64,000 nt of DNA from JBBQAA01 sp038276395 (GCA_038276395.1 JBBQAA010000060.1:16400-80399); one strand, 5' to 3'. Counted from the first letter of the stretch, positions 24,847 to 34,049 are shown. Program-made: numbers and translations. The notes: generated by a model from the letters alone, not told the origin.

Positions 24847-25959
24847 ATGGGGGCGGCGGTCACGCCGCTCGCGTCGATCTTCGGCTCGGGCTTCCTCATC
24901 ATCGTCCCCGTCCTCGAGCGCACGCTCGGAGCATTCGCGCTCGTGGGGATCGCCGGCGTCTGCGCCTACGCCTACGCCGTCGGCACGGCGATCCGCCGCA
25001 ACGTGGCGACGGTCGAGGCGCTGACCGACCACGGGCGCCTCGACCCGCTGACCACGCGGCTCGAGGCCGCGGCCGACCTCGTCATCGTCGTCGCCTACGT
25101 CATCTCCGTCGCGCTCTACCTGCGGATCATGGCCGCCTATGTCGTCGACTTCGCCTCATCCGGGTCGGCGTTCGCCGAGCGCGCGCTGGCCGCCGCGGCG
25201 GTGCTGGTGATCGCCGGCGTTGGCGTCGTGCGTGGCTTCGCGGGGCTCGACCGGCTCGAGCGGATCGCCCTCAGCGGCGTCCTCGTCATCACCACCGTGC
25301 TCGGCGGGACCCTGTTCGCCCACGACGGCGTGAAGCTCCTCGGCGGCTCCCTCGTCCTCCCGCCAGCGCCGGGTCGAGGCCTGCTCCACGTCCTGCTCGT
25401 CCTCGGCGGCATCGTCATCACCGTCCAGGGCTTCGAGACGGTTCGCTACCTGACGGCCGAGTTCGACCGGGAGACGAGGGTCCGCGCCTGCCGGCTCTCG
25501 CAGCTCGTCTCCACCTCGATCTACCTCGGCTTCGTGGCGGTGGCCACGCCGGTCATGGGGCTCGGGACCCACGCCGGGCCGGACCGTACCCTGCTCGACA
25601 TCACGGGTCGCGTCGTGCCGCTGCTCTCGCTGCCGGTCGTCCTCACCGCCGTCCTGTCCCAGTTCAGCGCGGCCACGGCGGACACCGTCGCCGCCTACGG
25701 CAACCTCGTGCGCCTGCTGCCCGGGCCGATGCGCGGCGCGCGGCCCTACGTGCTCACCGGCGACGCGGCGATCCTCCTCGTGTGGACGGTGCCGACCTTC
25801 TCGATTGTCGCCGTCGCCTCGCGGGCCTTCGCGGCCTACTACGCGCTTCAGTGCGCGGTGGCGCTCCGGACCTCGGGCGGCGCGCTCGCCCGCGCCGGCT
25901 ACGGGCTCCTCGGGCTCTCGCTCGCGGGCGTCGCCGCCTTCGCCCTGCCCGCGGGGTGA
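24847..25959 (+). CDS. Polytopic membrane protein, probable transporter (APC-fold-like)
   Basis: 370 residues and about ten membrane helices, beginning MGAAVTPLASIFGSGFLIIV. The glycine-rich first helix (GSGF) and the ITVQGFETVRYLTAEFDRET loop resemble the amino acid/polyamine/organocation superfamily (helix 1 break and helix 6 region), but it is shorter than typical 12-helix permeases. The substrate is unknown. The true start may be slightly upstream, since RLRPLLSRRT reads in frame before the ATG. It is divergent from the small membrane-protein gene and convergent with the mutase gene. Confidence 0.65.
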   Translation: MGAAVTPLASIFGSGFLIIVPVLERTLGAFALVGIAGVCAYAYAVGTAIRRNVATVEALTDHGRLDPLTTRLEAAADLVIVVAYVISVALYLRIMAAYVVDFASSGSAFAERALAAAAVLVIAGVGVVRGFAGLDRLERIALSGVLVITTVLGGTLFAHDGVKLLGGSLVLPPAPGRGLLHVLLVLGGIVITVQGFETVRYLTAEFDRETRVRACRLSQLVSTSIYLGFVAVATPVMGLGTHAGPDRTLLDITGRVVPLLSLPVVLTAVLSQFSAATADTVAAYGNLVRLLPGPMRGARPYVLTGDAAILLVWTVPTFSIVAVASRAFAAYYALQCAVALRTSGGALARAGYGLLGLSLAGVAAFALPAG

Positions 25960-25977
25960 GCCGGGCGGCCCCGGCGC

Positions 25978-27606
25978 TCAGTCCGAGGGCCGGTACTCGC
26001 CGAAGACGTCCTTGAGCGCGCCGCAGACCTCGCCGAGGGAGCATTCGTCCTTGAGCGCGGCGCGGATGAGCGGGAGCAGGTTGTCCGTGCCCTCGGCCGC
26101 CTGGCGCAGCTCATCCAGCCGCGACTCCACCTTCTCCGAGTCCCGCTGCTCCTTGAATTTCTTCAGGCGCTCGACCTGAGCGTCCTCCGTGGCCTGGTCG
26201 ACCTTCAGCGTGTCCGGCACCTCGACGTCCTCGGTCACGTACTTGTTGACGCCGACGACGATGTCCTGCTCGGTGCGGTAGCGCTCGCCGTAGCCCCAGG
26301 CCGACTCCTCGATCTCGCCCTTCATGAAGGCGATGGCCTCGACGGAGCCGCCCATCTCCTCGATCTTCTCCATGAGCTCGCCCGCGCGGGTCTCGATGTC
26401 GCGGGTCAGGGCCTCGACGAAGTAGGAGCCCGCGAAGGGGTCGACGGTGTCGGTCACCCCGGACTCGTGGGCGATGATCTGCTGTGTCCGCAGCGCGATC
26501 CGGGCCGCGCGCTCGGTGGGGAGGGCGAGCGCCTCGTCGAAGCCGTTGGTGTGCAGGGACTGGGTGCCTCCCGCCACCGCGGCGAAGCCCTGCAGCGCGA
26601 CGCGCGCGACGTTGTTCTCCGCCTGCTGGGCGGTCAGCGTCACCCCGCCCGTCTGGGTGTGGAAGCGAAGCTTCATCGAGCGCTCGTCCTCGGCGCCGAA
26701 GCGCTCCTTCATGATGATCGCCCACATCTTCCGGGCGGCGCGGAACTTCGCCACCTCCTGGAAGACGTTGTTGTGGCAGTTGAAGAAGAAGGCCAGCCGG
26801 GGGGCGAAGTCATCGACGGCGAGGCCGGCGTCGACCGCGGCCTGGACGTAGGCGGTGCCGTTGGCCAGCGTGAAGGCGACCTCCTGGACGGCGGAGCAGC
26901 CCTTCTCGCGGAAGTGGTAGCCCGAGATCGAGATCGTGTTCCACTTCGGCAGCCTCTCCTTGCAGTAGGCGAAGAGATCCGTGGTCAGCCGCATCGCGCC
27001 CTCGGGCGGGTAGATGAAGTTCCCGCGGGCGATGTACTCCTTGAGGATGTCGTTCTGGGTCGTGCCCCGGAGCTTCTCGGAGGGGACGCCCTGCTCCTCG
27101 CCGACGATCTCGTAGAGCAGCATCAGGCACGCGGCGGGGGCGTTGATCGTCATCGACGTCGAGACCTCGTCGAGCGGGATCTGGTCAAACGCCGTGCGCA
27201 TGTCCTCGATCGTGTCGATCGCCACGCCGGTGCGGCCGACCTCGCCGAGGCAGCGCGGATCGTCGGAGTCGAGGCCGAGCTGGGTCGGGAGGTCGAAGGC
27301 CATGGAGAGGCCCGTCCCGCCGTGCTCGAGCAGGTAGCGGTAGCGCTCGTTTGACTCCTTGGCCGAGGCGTAGCCCGCGTACTGGCGCATCGTCCAGAGC
27401 TGCTTGCGGTACATCTCGCCGTGGACGCCGCGCGCGTAGGGGTAGGAGCCGGGCTCGCCGAGCGCGAGCGTCCCGGGGAGGTCATCCGCGTCGTAGAGCG
27501 GCTTGACCTCGATCCCGGAGTCGGTGAAGCGGCGTTCGTCCTGCGCCCCGACGACGGGCGCGATCGAGCGATGGTCCTCGGAGGTCTCGGCGCGGTCGGC
27601 GGCCAT
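25978..27606 (-). CDS. Methylmalonyl-CoA mutase large (catalytic) subunit
   Basis: A 542-residue acyl-CoA mutase catalytic domain lacking the C-terminal B12-binding domain, which must come from a separate small subunit not found in this window. TMRQYAGY has the tyrosine that in methylmalonyl-CoA mutase contacts the substrate carboxylate (phenylalanine in isobutyryl-CoA and isoleucine in 2-hydroxyisobutyryl-CoA mutases). GTTQNDILKEY, SISGYHFREKG and RFHTQTGGVTLTAQQAENN are standard. With the carboxylase subunits nearby it would turn propionyl-CoA, after epimerisation, into succinyl-CoA. Confidence 0.92.
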   Translation of the reverse strand: MAADRAETSEDHRSIAPVVGAQDERRFTDSGIEVKPLYDADDLPGTLALGEPGSYPYARGVHGEMYRKQLWTMRQYAGYASAKESNERYRYLLEHGGTGLSMAFDLPTQLGLDSDDPRCLGEVGRTGVAIDTIEDMRTAFDQIPLDEVSTSMTINAPAACLMLLYEIVGEEQGVPSEKLRGTTQNDILKEYIARGNFIYPPEGAMRLTTDLFAYCKERLPKWNTISISGYHFREKGCSAVQEVAFTLANGTAYVQAAVDAGLAVDDFAPRLAFFFNCHNNVFQEVAKFRAARKMWAIIMKERFGAEDERSMKLRFHTQTGGVTLTAQQAENNVARVALQGFAAVAGGTQSLHTNGFDEALALPTERAARIALRTQQIIAHESGVTDTVDPFAGSYFVEALTRDIETRAGELMEKIEEMGGSVEAIAFMKGEIEESAWGYGERYRTEQDIVVGVNKYVTEDVEVPDTLKVDQATEDAQVERLKKFKEQRDSEKVESRLDELRQAAEGTDNLLPLIRAALKDECSLGEVCGALKDVFGEYRPSD

Positions 27607-27692
27607 GGCCGAGAGCCTATTCGTGCCCTTCCGGACCGGAATCCGGACAGGGGCGCTCGGCCCGCGGCGCGCGCCGGTATAACATCGCGCCC

Positions 27693-28049
27693 ATGCGCCA
27701 CCTCGCTCTCCTCATCACCGTCCTAGCCGTGCCCGCCGCGGCGACGGCCGCGACCAAGATCACCGACGTCAAGGGACCGACGGTGCGGATCACCGGCCTT
27801 CCCCCCGCCTCCTCCTGCCAGCGGCACGAGCGGAAGATCCACTTCAAGGTCACCGACCGCTCGGGGGTCCGCCGGGTCGACATCTTCGTCGACTACGTCC
27901 ACGCCGGGCGCGCCCGGAGCTCTTCGATGCTCAACTTCGACTTCTCCCGCAAGCTGCGCCCGGGGCGCCACCGCCTCGGCGTCACCGCGCGCGACAACGT
28001 GGGCAACCTGACCCACAAGGTCGTGCGCTTCCGCGTCTGCGGCTCCTAG
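27693..28049 (+). CDS. Small secreted protein with Ig-like fold features
   Basis: 118 residues: signal peptide (HLALLITVLAVPAAATAA) followed by ~95 residues with regular beta-strand spacing and the closing phrase ARDNVGNLTHKVVRFRV, common in bacterial Ig-like domains. Two cysteines (around residues 42 and 116) may form a disulfide. It is probably a cell-surface or extracellular protein of unknown role. It is divergent from the mutase gene and ends in a hairpin that includes its stop codon. Confidence 0.6.
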   Translation: MRHLALLITVLAVPAAATAATKITDVKGPTVRITGLPPASSCQRHERKIHFKVTDRSGVRRVDIFVDYVHAGRARSSSMLNFDFSRKLRPGRHRLGVTARDNVGNLTHKVVRFRVCGS

Positions 28050-28070
28050 TACCGCGGGAGTCGGTACTAG
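28046..28070. terminator. Hairpin spanning the stop codon of the secreted-protein gene
   Basis: CTAGTACCG and CGGTACTAG form a perfect 9-base-pair stem with a seven-base loop. The TAG stop codon of the secreted-protein gene lies inside the left arm. There is no T-run, so it is either a terminator of unusual type or a protein-binding palindrome ahead of the moaDE-selAB unit. A second, looser pairing (CCGGCCA/TGGCCGG, 28075-28100) follows. Confidence 0.4.
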
Positions 28071-28142
28071 ACCGCCGGCCAAGGACAGCGGCGTGGCCGG
28101 TCCCGCGGATCGGCCTCGGCGCTCGCGAATAGCCTCCCGGGC

Positions 28143-28772
28143 GTGCGCGTCCGGGTCCGGCTGTTCGCCCAGCTCCGCGAGCGCGCGGGGCGGGACGAGC
28201 TGTGGCTCGACCTGCCCGAGGGCGCCCGGGTCAGCGACGCGCTGGCCGAGGTCTCGGAGCTCGCCGCGGGCCTGCCGCTCGTGCTCGCCGTCAACCGCGA
28301 CTACGCGAAGCCCGATCGCGCCCTGGCGACCGGGGACGAACTGGCCCTCGTCCCGCCCGTAAGCGGGGGTGCGGCGGTGTCCGCGCTCCTCACCGCCGAG
28401 CCGATCGACGAAGCCGCCGTGCGGGCCGCGGTCAGCGATCCGCGGGCCGGGGCGGTGGTCGTCTTCTCCGGGGTCACGCGGGACGTCGAGGCGCTGGAGT
28501 ACGAGGCCTACGCGGAGATGGCGCGGCCGCGCCTGGAGGCGATCGCCGCCGAGGCCCGGGCCCGGCACGGCCTCTGCGCCGTCGCCGTCGCCCATCGAAC
28601 GGGGCGGGTGACGCTCTCAGAGCCGTCCGTCGTCGTCGCCGTCTCGGCGCCCCATCGGGCCGAGGCCTTCGCGGGCGCGCGCGAGGTCATCGACCGCGTC
28701 AAGGCCGAGGCGCCGATCTGGAAGCGGGAGCCGGACGGTTGGGTCAAGGGAACGGTGCCCACGACGAGCTGA
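28143..28772 (+). CDS. Fused molybdopterin synthase (MoaD-MoaE)
   Basis: Converts precursor Z (cPMP) to molybdopterin. Residues 1-76 are the ubiquitin-like MoaD small subunit (RVRLFAQLRERAGRDEL through GDELALVPPVSGG) and 77-209 the MoaE large subunit (GAVVVFSGVTRDVEALEYEA, AHRTGRVTLSEPSVVVAVSA, PIWKREP). The MoaD GG that must carry the thiocarboxylate is intact but internal (75-76). The mycobacterial MoaX fusion is known to be cleaved after this GG, and the same processing is likely needed here. The start is a GTG. selA and selB follow directly. Confidence 0.9.
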   Translation: MRVRVRLFAQLRERAGRDELWLDLPEGARVSDALAEVSELAAGLPLVLAVNRDYAKPDRALATGDELALVPPVSGGAAVSALLTAEPIDEAAVRAAVSDPRAGAVVVFSGVTRDVEALEYEAYAEMARPRLEAIAAEARARHGLCAVAVAHRTGRVTLSEPSVVVAVSAPHRAEAFAGAREVIDRVKAEAPIWKREPDGWVKGTVPTTS

Positions 28773-28777
28773 GGGCG

Positions 28778-30073
28778 TTGCCCTCGGTCGAGCGCCTCGC
28801 CGCCGCCCTGCCCGGGCCGCGCGCCCTGGCCGTGCGCGCGGCGCGGGAGACCGTGGCCGAGCGCCGCGCGGCGCTCCGGGCGGGCGGGCCGGGTGACGGC
28901 GCGCCGGGCGCGGACCTGCACGCCGCAGCAGAGGAGCGGCTGCGGGCGCTGCGGGCGCCCTCGCTACGCCGGGTGCTGAACGCCACGGGGGTCGTCCTGC
29001 ACACGAACCTCGGCCGCGCGCCGCTCGCCGAGGCCGCGCGCGCCGCCGTGGCCCGCGCCGCCGAGGGCTACACGAGCCTCGAGCTCGACCTGGGCGCCGA
29101 CCCGCCCGCGCGCGGCAACCGGCAGGACCACGTCGCCGGCCTGCTCACGGAGCTCACGGGCGCCGAGGCCGCGCTCGTCGTGAACAACGGCGCGGGCGCG
29201 GTCCTCCTCTCCGTGGCCGCGCTGGCGGCGGGGCGCGAGGTGATCGTCTCGCGCGGGCAGCTCGTCGAGATCGGCGGCGGCTTCCGCATCCCCGAGGTCG
29301 TCGCCGCCTCGGGCGCGCGGCTCCTCGAGGTGGGGACCACGAACCGCACGCGCATCGAGGACTACGCGCGGGCCGTACGCGCCGAGACCGGCGCGATCCT
29401 CCGCGTGCACCCCTCGAACTTCCGCCAGCTCGGGTTCGTGGCCGCGGTCTCGACGCGGGAGCTGGCCGCGCTCGGCCCGCCCGTCGTCGACGACCTCGGC
29501 TCGGGCGCCCTCGCGCCGGAGGATCTGCCCGCGGCCGCGCGGGACGAGCCTGGCGTACGGGACTCCGTGGCCGCCGGCGCCGCGCTCGCCTGCTTCTCGG
29601 GCGACAAGCTCCTCGGCGGCCCCCAGGCCGGGCTCCTCGCCGGCCGGGCGGACGCGATCGCGCGAGCGGCGGCGCATCCCCTGGCCCGGGCGCTGCGGAT
29701 CGACAAGCTCTCGCTGGCCGCCCTGGAGGCGACGCTTCGCCTGCACCGCGACCCGGAGCTGGCCGCGCGGGAGATCCCGGCGCTGGCGATGCTGCACGCC
29801 GAGCCGGCGGCCCTCCGCGCCCGCGCCGAGCGCCTCTCCGCCGCCTTCCGCGGCGCAGAGCTCGTCGAGGCCGTGGCCCGCGTGGGCGGCGGGACGCTCC
29901 CGCTGGCCGAGCTGCCGGGCCCCGTGGTTGCGCTCGACCCGGGGCTCGCCGGCGAGCTGCGCGCGGGCGACCCACCGGTCCTCGGGCGCCTCTCCGAGGG
30001 CCGGCTCCTACTCGACCCGCGGACCCTGACCGACGAGGAGGTCGCGTGGATCGTGGCGAGCCGCCGCCCCTGA
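28778..30073 (+). CDS. selA: L-seryl-tRNA(Sec) selenium transferase
   Basis: Converts Ser-tRNA(Sec) to Sec-tRNA(Sec) with selenophosphate. PLP-dependent, 431 residues from the TTG at 28778. Markers are VLNATGVVLHTNLGRAPL, the Schiff-base lysine in FSGDKLLGGPQAGLL at about residue 276, and the YTSLELDLG substrate-loop region. The start is uncertain: a CTG at 28769 overlapping the moaDE stop is the alternative; no in-frame ATG or GTG fits. The 3' end overlaps selB by 28 bases. Neither selD nor a tRNA(Sec) gene lies in the window. Confidence 0.9.
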   Translation: MPSVERLAAALPGPRALAVRAARETVAERRAALRAGGPGDGAPGADLHAAAEERLRALRAPSLRRVLNATGVVLHTNLGRAPLAEAARAAVARAAEGYTSLELDLGADPPARGNRQDHVAGLLTELTGAEAALVVNNGAGAVLLSVAALAAGREVIVSRGQLVEIGGGFRIPEVVAASGARLLEVGTTNRTRIEDYARAVRAETGAILRVHPSNFRQLGFVAAVSTRELAALGPPVVDDLGSGALAPEDLPAAARDEPGVRDSVAAGAALACFSGDKLLGGPQAGLLAGRADAIARAAAHPLARALRIDKLSLAALEATLRLHRDPELAAREIPALAMLHAEPAALRARAERLSAAFRGAELVEAVARVGGGTLPLAELPGPVVALDPGLAGELRAGDPPVLGRLSEGRLLLDPRTLTDEEVAWIVASRRP

Positions 30074-31491
30074 CGCTCGGCACGGCGGGCCATGTCGATC
30101 ACGGGAAGACGGCGCTCGTCCGCGCGCTGACGGGCACGGACACCGACCGCCTGCCCGAGGAACGCGCGCGTGGCCTCTCGATCGCGCTCGGCTACGCGCG
30201 TCTCGTGCTGCCCTCGGGGCGCACGCTCTCGGTCATCGACGTGCCCGGCCACGAGCGCTTCGTGCGCACGATGGTCGCGGGGGCGACGGGGATCGATCTC
30301 TTCCTGCTCGTCGTGGCCGCCGAGGACGGCGTCATGCCCCAGAGCCGCGAGCACGTGCGCGTGCTCCGCGCGCTCGGTGTGGGGCGCGGCGTCGTGGCGG
30401 TGACGAAGACCGACCTCGCCGACCCGACGCGGGCGACGGCAGAGGCGGCCAAGCTCGTCCCGGGTGCGCCCGTGCTGCCGCTCTGCGCCCGCACCGGCGC
30501 GGGACTCGGAGCCCTGCTCGCCGCGCTCGACGGCGTCGCGGCGGGGGTTGCGAGCCGCGCCGATCGCGCCGGGGACGCGCGACTTCACGTCGACCGGGTC
30601 TTCACGATCCGCGGCGCGGGGACGGTGTGCACCGGCACGCTGTGGTCGGGCGCGATCGCCCCCGGGGACGCACTCCTGCTGCTGCCCGCGGGGCGGCGCG
30701 TGCGGGTGCGCGGCGTGCAGGTCCACGACGCGCCGGTGGGGCGCGCGGCGGCCGGCCAGCGGGTGGCGGTGAACCTGAGCGGGGTCGGGCGGGACGAAGT
30801 CGCCCGCGGCGACGTGCTCGCCGGCGTGGGCGCCGAGCTCATCGCGGCCCGGCGCCTCGACGCCGCGCTGTCCTTCGCCGCGGCGGCGCCGGCCGACGGC
30901 GAGCGCGTGCAGGTCCACCACGGCACGCGCGAGACGCCAGGGCGGGTCCGCCGGGGCGAGGGCGCGCGCTGGCACCTGCGCCTCGAGCGCCTGCTCGTCG
31001 CGGCGCCGGGCGACCGGCTCGTCCTGCGCCGGATCGCCCCGCCCGACACGCTCGGCGGGGGGACGGTGCTCGCGCCGGCCGCGCCTTCCGGGCCGCCCGC
31101 GCCCGAGCCCGCCCCGCCGCCCCGCCCCGCCGCCCCGCCGCTCCCCCCGGCCGCCCACGCGCTCGGTGCGCGCCTGCGCGCCGCCGGCCACCGTCCGCCC
31201 GGGCCCGCGGAGCTCTCCCCCGAGGAGGCCGCCGCTCTGCCCGCGCTGCGGGCCGCGGGGGGTGCCGTCCGCGTCGGGTCGCTGCACTTCCACCCGGCCG
31301 CGCTCGCGGAGATCCGCGTGCGCGTCGAGCGCCTGCTCGACGCGCACGGTGCGGTGACGGTGGCCGAGCTGCGCGACGAGCTCGCCTCCTCCCGGCGCTT
31401 CGCCCAGGCGCTGCTCGAGCACTTCGACGCCGAGCGCCTGACCCGGCGGGACGGCGACGCCCACGTCCGGCGGCGACGGCGCGGTGGGTGA
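30046..31491 (+). CDS. selB: Selenocysteine-specific elongation factor (short form)
   Basis: Delivers Sec-tRNA to UGA codons on the ribosome. The GTPase domain is complete: P-loop GHVDHGKTAL (15-24), the DVPGHERFV switch and TKTD. EF-Tu-like domains 2 and 3 follow up to about residue 330, then a proline-rich linker. Last comes a C-terminal winged helix (VTVAELRDELASSRRFAQAL) that would bind the SECIS hairpin. At 481 residues it is well below the usual ~600, so one or more winged-helix repeats appear to be missing or shrunken. The GTG start overlaps selA by 28 bases, so expression is coupled. Confidence 0.9.
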   Translation: MDRGEPPPLTLGTAGHVDHGKTALVRALTGTDTDRLPEERARGLSIALGYARLVLPSGRTLSVIDVPGHERFVRTMVAGATGIDLFLLVVAAEDGVMPQSREHVRVLRALGVGRGVVAVTKTDLADPTRATAEAAKLVPGAPVLPLCARTGAGLGALLAALDGVAAGVASRADRAGDARLHVDRVFTIRGAGTVCTGTLWSGAIAPGDALLLLPAGRRVRVRGVQVHDAPVGRAAAGQRVAVNLSGVGRDEVARGDVLAGVGAELIAARRLDAALSFAAAAPADGERVQVHHGTRETPGRVRRGEGARWHLRLERLLVAAPGDRLVLRRIAPPDTLGGGTVLAPAAPSGPPAPEPAPPPRPAAPPLPPAAHALGARLRAAGHRPPGPAELSPEEAAALPALRAAGGAVRVGSLHFHPAALAEIRVRVERLLDAHGAVTVAELRDELASSRRFAQALLEHFDAERLTRRDGDAHVRRRRRGG

Positions 31492-31514
31492 GCCGTCCAC
31501 TACGCTTCCGCCCC

Positions 31515-32459
31515 GTGAGCACCTGCTTGGTCACCGGCGGCGCGGGCTTCCTCGGCTCCCATCTGTGCGACGAGCTGATCGCGCGGGGGAACCGCGTGCT
31601 GTGCGTGGACAACCTCGAGACGGGCTCGCTGGCCAACATCGCCCACATTCGCGACCCGGAGACCTTCCGGCACGTGAACGCCGACATCATCGAGCCGTTC
31701 TTCGTCGACGAGCCCGTCGACTTCGTCTACCACCTGGCATCGCCGGCCTCGCCGATCGACTACCTGCGCCTGCCGCTGCACACGCTGAAGGTCGGCTCCT
31801 ACGGCACCCACCACGCGCTCGGGCTGGCCAAGCTCCACCGCGCGCGCTTCCTCATCGCCTCGACCTCTGAGGTCTACGGCGACCCGCAGGTCCACCCGCA
31901 GCCCGAGACCTACTGGGGCCACGTCAACCCGATCGGCCCGCGCGGGGTCTACGACGAGGCCAAGCGCTACGCGGAGGCGCTGACGATGGCCTATCACCGC
32001 CAGCAGGGCGTGGACACGGCGATCGTGAGGATTTTCAATACGTACGGCGCGCGGATGCGGGCCAACGACGGACGGGCGATCCCGACCTTCCTGCGCCAGG
32101 CGCTGCTGGACCGCCCGCTGACCGTGTTCGGCGACGGATCCCAGACGCGGTCCTTCTGCTACGTCACCGACCTCATCGACGGGTTGATCCGCCTGGTCGA
32201 GTCGGGAATCCACACGCCGGTGAACGTCGGCAACCCGAACGAGTTCACCCTGCTCGAGCTGGCCGAGGAGGTCCTCGCGGCCACGGGTTCGAAGTCGGAG
32301 ATAGTCTTCGAGGCGCTGCCCGTGGACGACCCCCAGGTGCGTCAGCCGGACATCCGCCTGGCCCGCGAGCTGCTCGGCTGGGAGCCGGCGGTGGGGCTCC
32401 GCGAAGGGCTTGCCCGGACGATCGAGAAGGCCGGCGTCAAGGCCCTCGTCGGCGGCTGA
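31515..32459 (+). CDS. NAD-dependent SDR, UDP-glucuronate decarboxylase (UXS)-like
   Basis: 314 residues, extended short-chain dehydrogenase. LVTGGAGFLGSHLCDELI binds NAD, STSEVYG and the YDEAK catalytic pair (near residue 145) are intact. HLASPASPIDYLRLPLHTLK with NGPRGVY-like context (NPIGPRGVYDEAKRY) is characteristic of UXS, which makes UDP-xylose from UDP-glucuronate. The GTG start at 31515 lies 23 bases after selB. The following sugar-transferase and phosphatase genes suggest a role in surface polysaccharide precursors. Confidence 0.85.
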   Translation: MSTCLVTGGAGFLGSHLCDELIARGNRVLCVDNLETGSLANIAHIRDPETFRHVNADIIEPFFVDEPVDFVYHLASPASPIDYLRLPLHTLKVGSYGTHHALGLAKLHRARFLIASTSEVYGDPQVHPQPETYWGHVNPIGPRGVYDEAKRYAEALTMAYHRQQGVDTAIVRIFNTYGARMRANDGRAIPTFLRQALLDRPLTVFGDGSQTRSFCYVTDLIDGLIRLVESGIHTPVNVGNPNEFTLLELAEEVLAATGSKSEIVFEALPVDDPQVRQPDIRLARELLGWEPAVGLREGLARTIEKAGVKALVGG

Positions 32460-32528
32460 GCGGACCGGACGCCGAATCTTCACCCGCGGGCGCAACTCAC
32501 GCGCCCCGCTACCGTTTCGGGCACGTCC

Positions 32529-34049
32529 GTGTCCGAAACGACGATAGAACCCGTGCCCACCGCAGGGGAGCCCCCGGCCCTCCACGCCGGCGGCACCCCG
32601 CGCGACGTCCGGGCCAAACGGCCGCCCGCGCTCTCGTTCCTGCTGCGCATGGAGACGCTGCGGCGTGTCGCGCGGTGGGTGTCGCTGCTCGTGATCGACT
32701 ACGCCGCCGTGTTCGGCGCGCTCTTCAGCGCCCTGGCGCTGAAGACCCTCCTGCTCGGCGGCAGCGCGCACGCGTACTCGATCGCGCTCGACCAGACGCG
32801 GAGCGAGGCGAGCTTCGCCTTCCTGCTCACCGCGCTGCTCTTCGCGCGCTCGGACCTCTACGCCGACCGCCCGCGCCGCCCGGGGTTCTCGCGGATCGTC
32901 TCCTCGCTCTTCCAGGTCACGATCGTCGCCCTCATCTACGCGCTGGCCAACGGGCAGCGCTTCGACTCCTACTACGTCTTCTACGGGGGCTTCTTCTTCG
33001 CCGTCCTCTACGCGGGAACGCTGAGAACAGCCCACACGTGGGTCACCGGCCGGCTTCTCGCCAAGGCCGGCTACCGGCGGCGCGCGCTCATCGTCGGCTC
33101 GGGTGCGCATATCGAGCAGGTCGCCGCGACCCTGGCCAAGACCGCCCACAGCCCCGTCGACGTCGTCGGGTTCATCTCGCTCGCCCCGCGGCCCTCCAAC
33201 GGCCTGCGCTCGCTCGGGACCCTGGCCGAGCTGCCCGCCGCGCTGGGCGTCAATCGCGTGCAGGAGGTCATCATCGCTGACCCGGACTTCCCGCAGGAGC
33301 GCGCCGTCGAGCTGGTCGACATCTGCCACGAGCGCGGGGTCACGGTCCATGTCGCGCCCTCGACCATGGAGATCCTCCTACAGCGGGCCGAGTTCGTGCC
33401 CGGTCAGTCCGTGCCCCTCTTCACCCTGAAGGCGCCCGTTTTCGAGGGCTTCGACTTTGTCGTCAAGCGCGTCTTCGACCTCGTGGGGGCGACGCTGCTC
33501 CTGATCGTGCTGGCACCCGTCCTCCTGCTCATCGCGCTGCTCGTCAAGCTCGGCTCGCGCGGGCCCGTGCTCTACCGCTCCGTGCGGCCCGGGATCGGCG
33601 GGCGCCCGTTCCCGTGCCTGAAGTTCCGCACGATGGAGACCGGTGCCGACGCGCGCCAGCAGGATCTCGAGGAGCGCAACGAGGCCTCGGGCGCCCTGTT
33701 CAAGATCGCCCGCGATCCGCGCGTGACGCGGATCGGCGCGGTGCTGCGCCGCTACTCGCTGGACGAGCTGCCCCAGCTCGTCAACGTGCTGCGGGGGGAG
33801 ATGTCCCTCGTCGGCCCGCGGCCGCTGCCCACGCGCGACTATGAGCGGCTCGAGGACTGGCACCGCAAGCGCTACCTCGTCCTGCCGGGCATGACGGGAC
33901 TCTGGCAGGTCTCGGGTCGCTCGGAGCTCGCCTTCGACGACCTCGTCCGGCTCGACTTCCTCTACCTCGAGCGCTGGTCGGTCTTCCTCGACCTCTCGAT
34001 CATGCTGAAGACGATCCCCGCCGTGCTCGGGCGCCGCGGCGCGGTCTGA
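32529..34049 (+). CDS. Polyprenyl-phosphate sugar-1-phosphate transferase (exopolysaccharide priming)
   Basis: 506 residues. Four to five N-terminal membrane helices (about 40-165) lead into a Rossmann-like domain (ALIVGSGAHIEQVAATLAK), a further membrane helix (GATLLLIVLAPVLLLIALLV) and the catalytic sugar-transferase domain (PCLKFRTMETGADA, RRYSLDELPQLVNVLRGEMS, LVGPRPLPTRDYE). It attaches the first sugar phosphate to undecaprenyl phosphate at the inner membrane for capsule or exopolysaccharide assembly. The start is GTG. It is the middle gene of a UXS/transferase/phosphatase group. The 281-base gap after it shows no gene. Confidence 0.92.
   Translation: MSETTIEPVPTAGEPPALHAGGTPRDVRAKRPPALSFLLRMETLRRVARWVSLLVIDYAAVFGALFSALALKTLLLGGSAHAYSIALDQTRSEASFAFLLTALLFARSDLYADRPRRPGFSRIVSSLFQVTIVALIYALANGQRFDSYYVFYGGFFFAVLYAGTLRTAHTWVTGRLLAKAGYRRRALIVGSGAHIEQVAATLAKTAHSPVDVVGFISLAPRPSNGLRSLGTLAELPAALGVNRVQEVIIADPDFPQERAVELVDICHERGVTVHVAPSTMEILLQRAEFVPGQSVPLFTLKAPVFEGFDFVVKRVFDLVGATLLLIVLAPVLLLIALLVKLGSRGPVLYRSVRPGIGGRPFPCLKFRTMETGADARQQDLEERNEASGALFKIARDPRVTRIGAVLRRYSLDELPQLVNVLRGEMSLVGPRPLPTRDYERLEDWHRKRYLVLPGMTGLWQVSGRSELAFDDLVRLDFLYLERWSVFLDLSIMLKTIPAVLGRRGAV

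Noticed and set aside
28050..28142. tRNA(Sec) gene next to selA/selB
   Set aside because: The gap contains hairpins but no TCA anticodon arm or eight-base acceptor stem, so I could not build a tRNA(Sec) cloverleaf.
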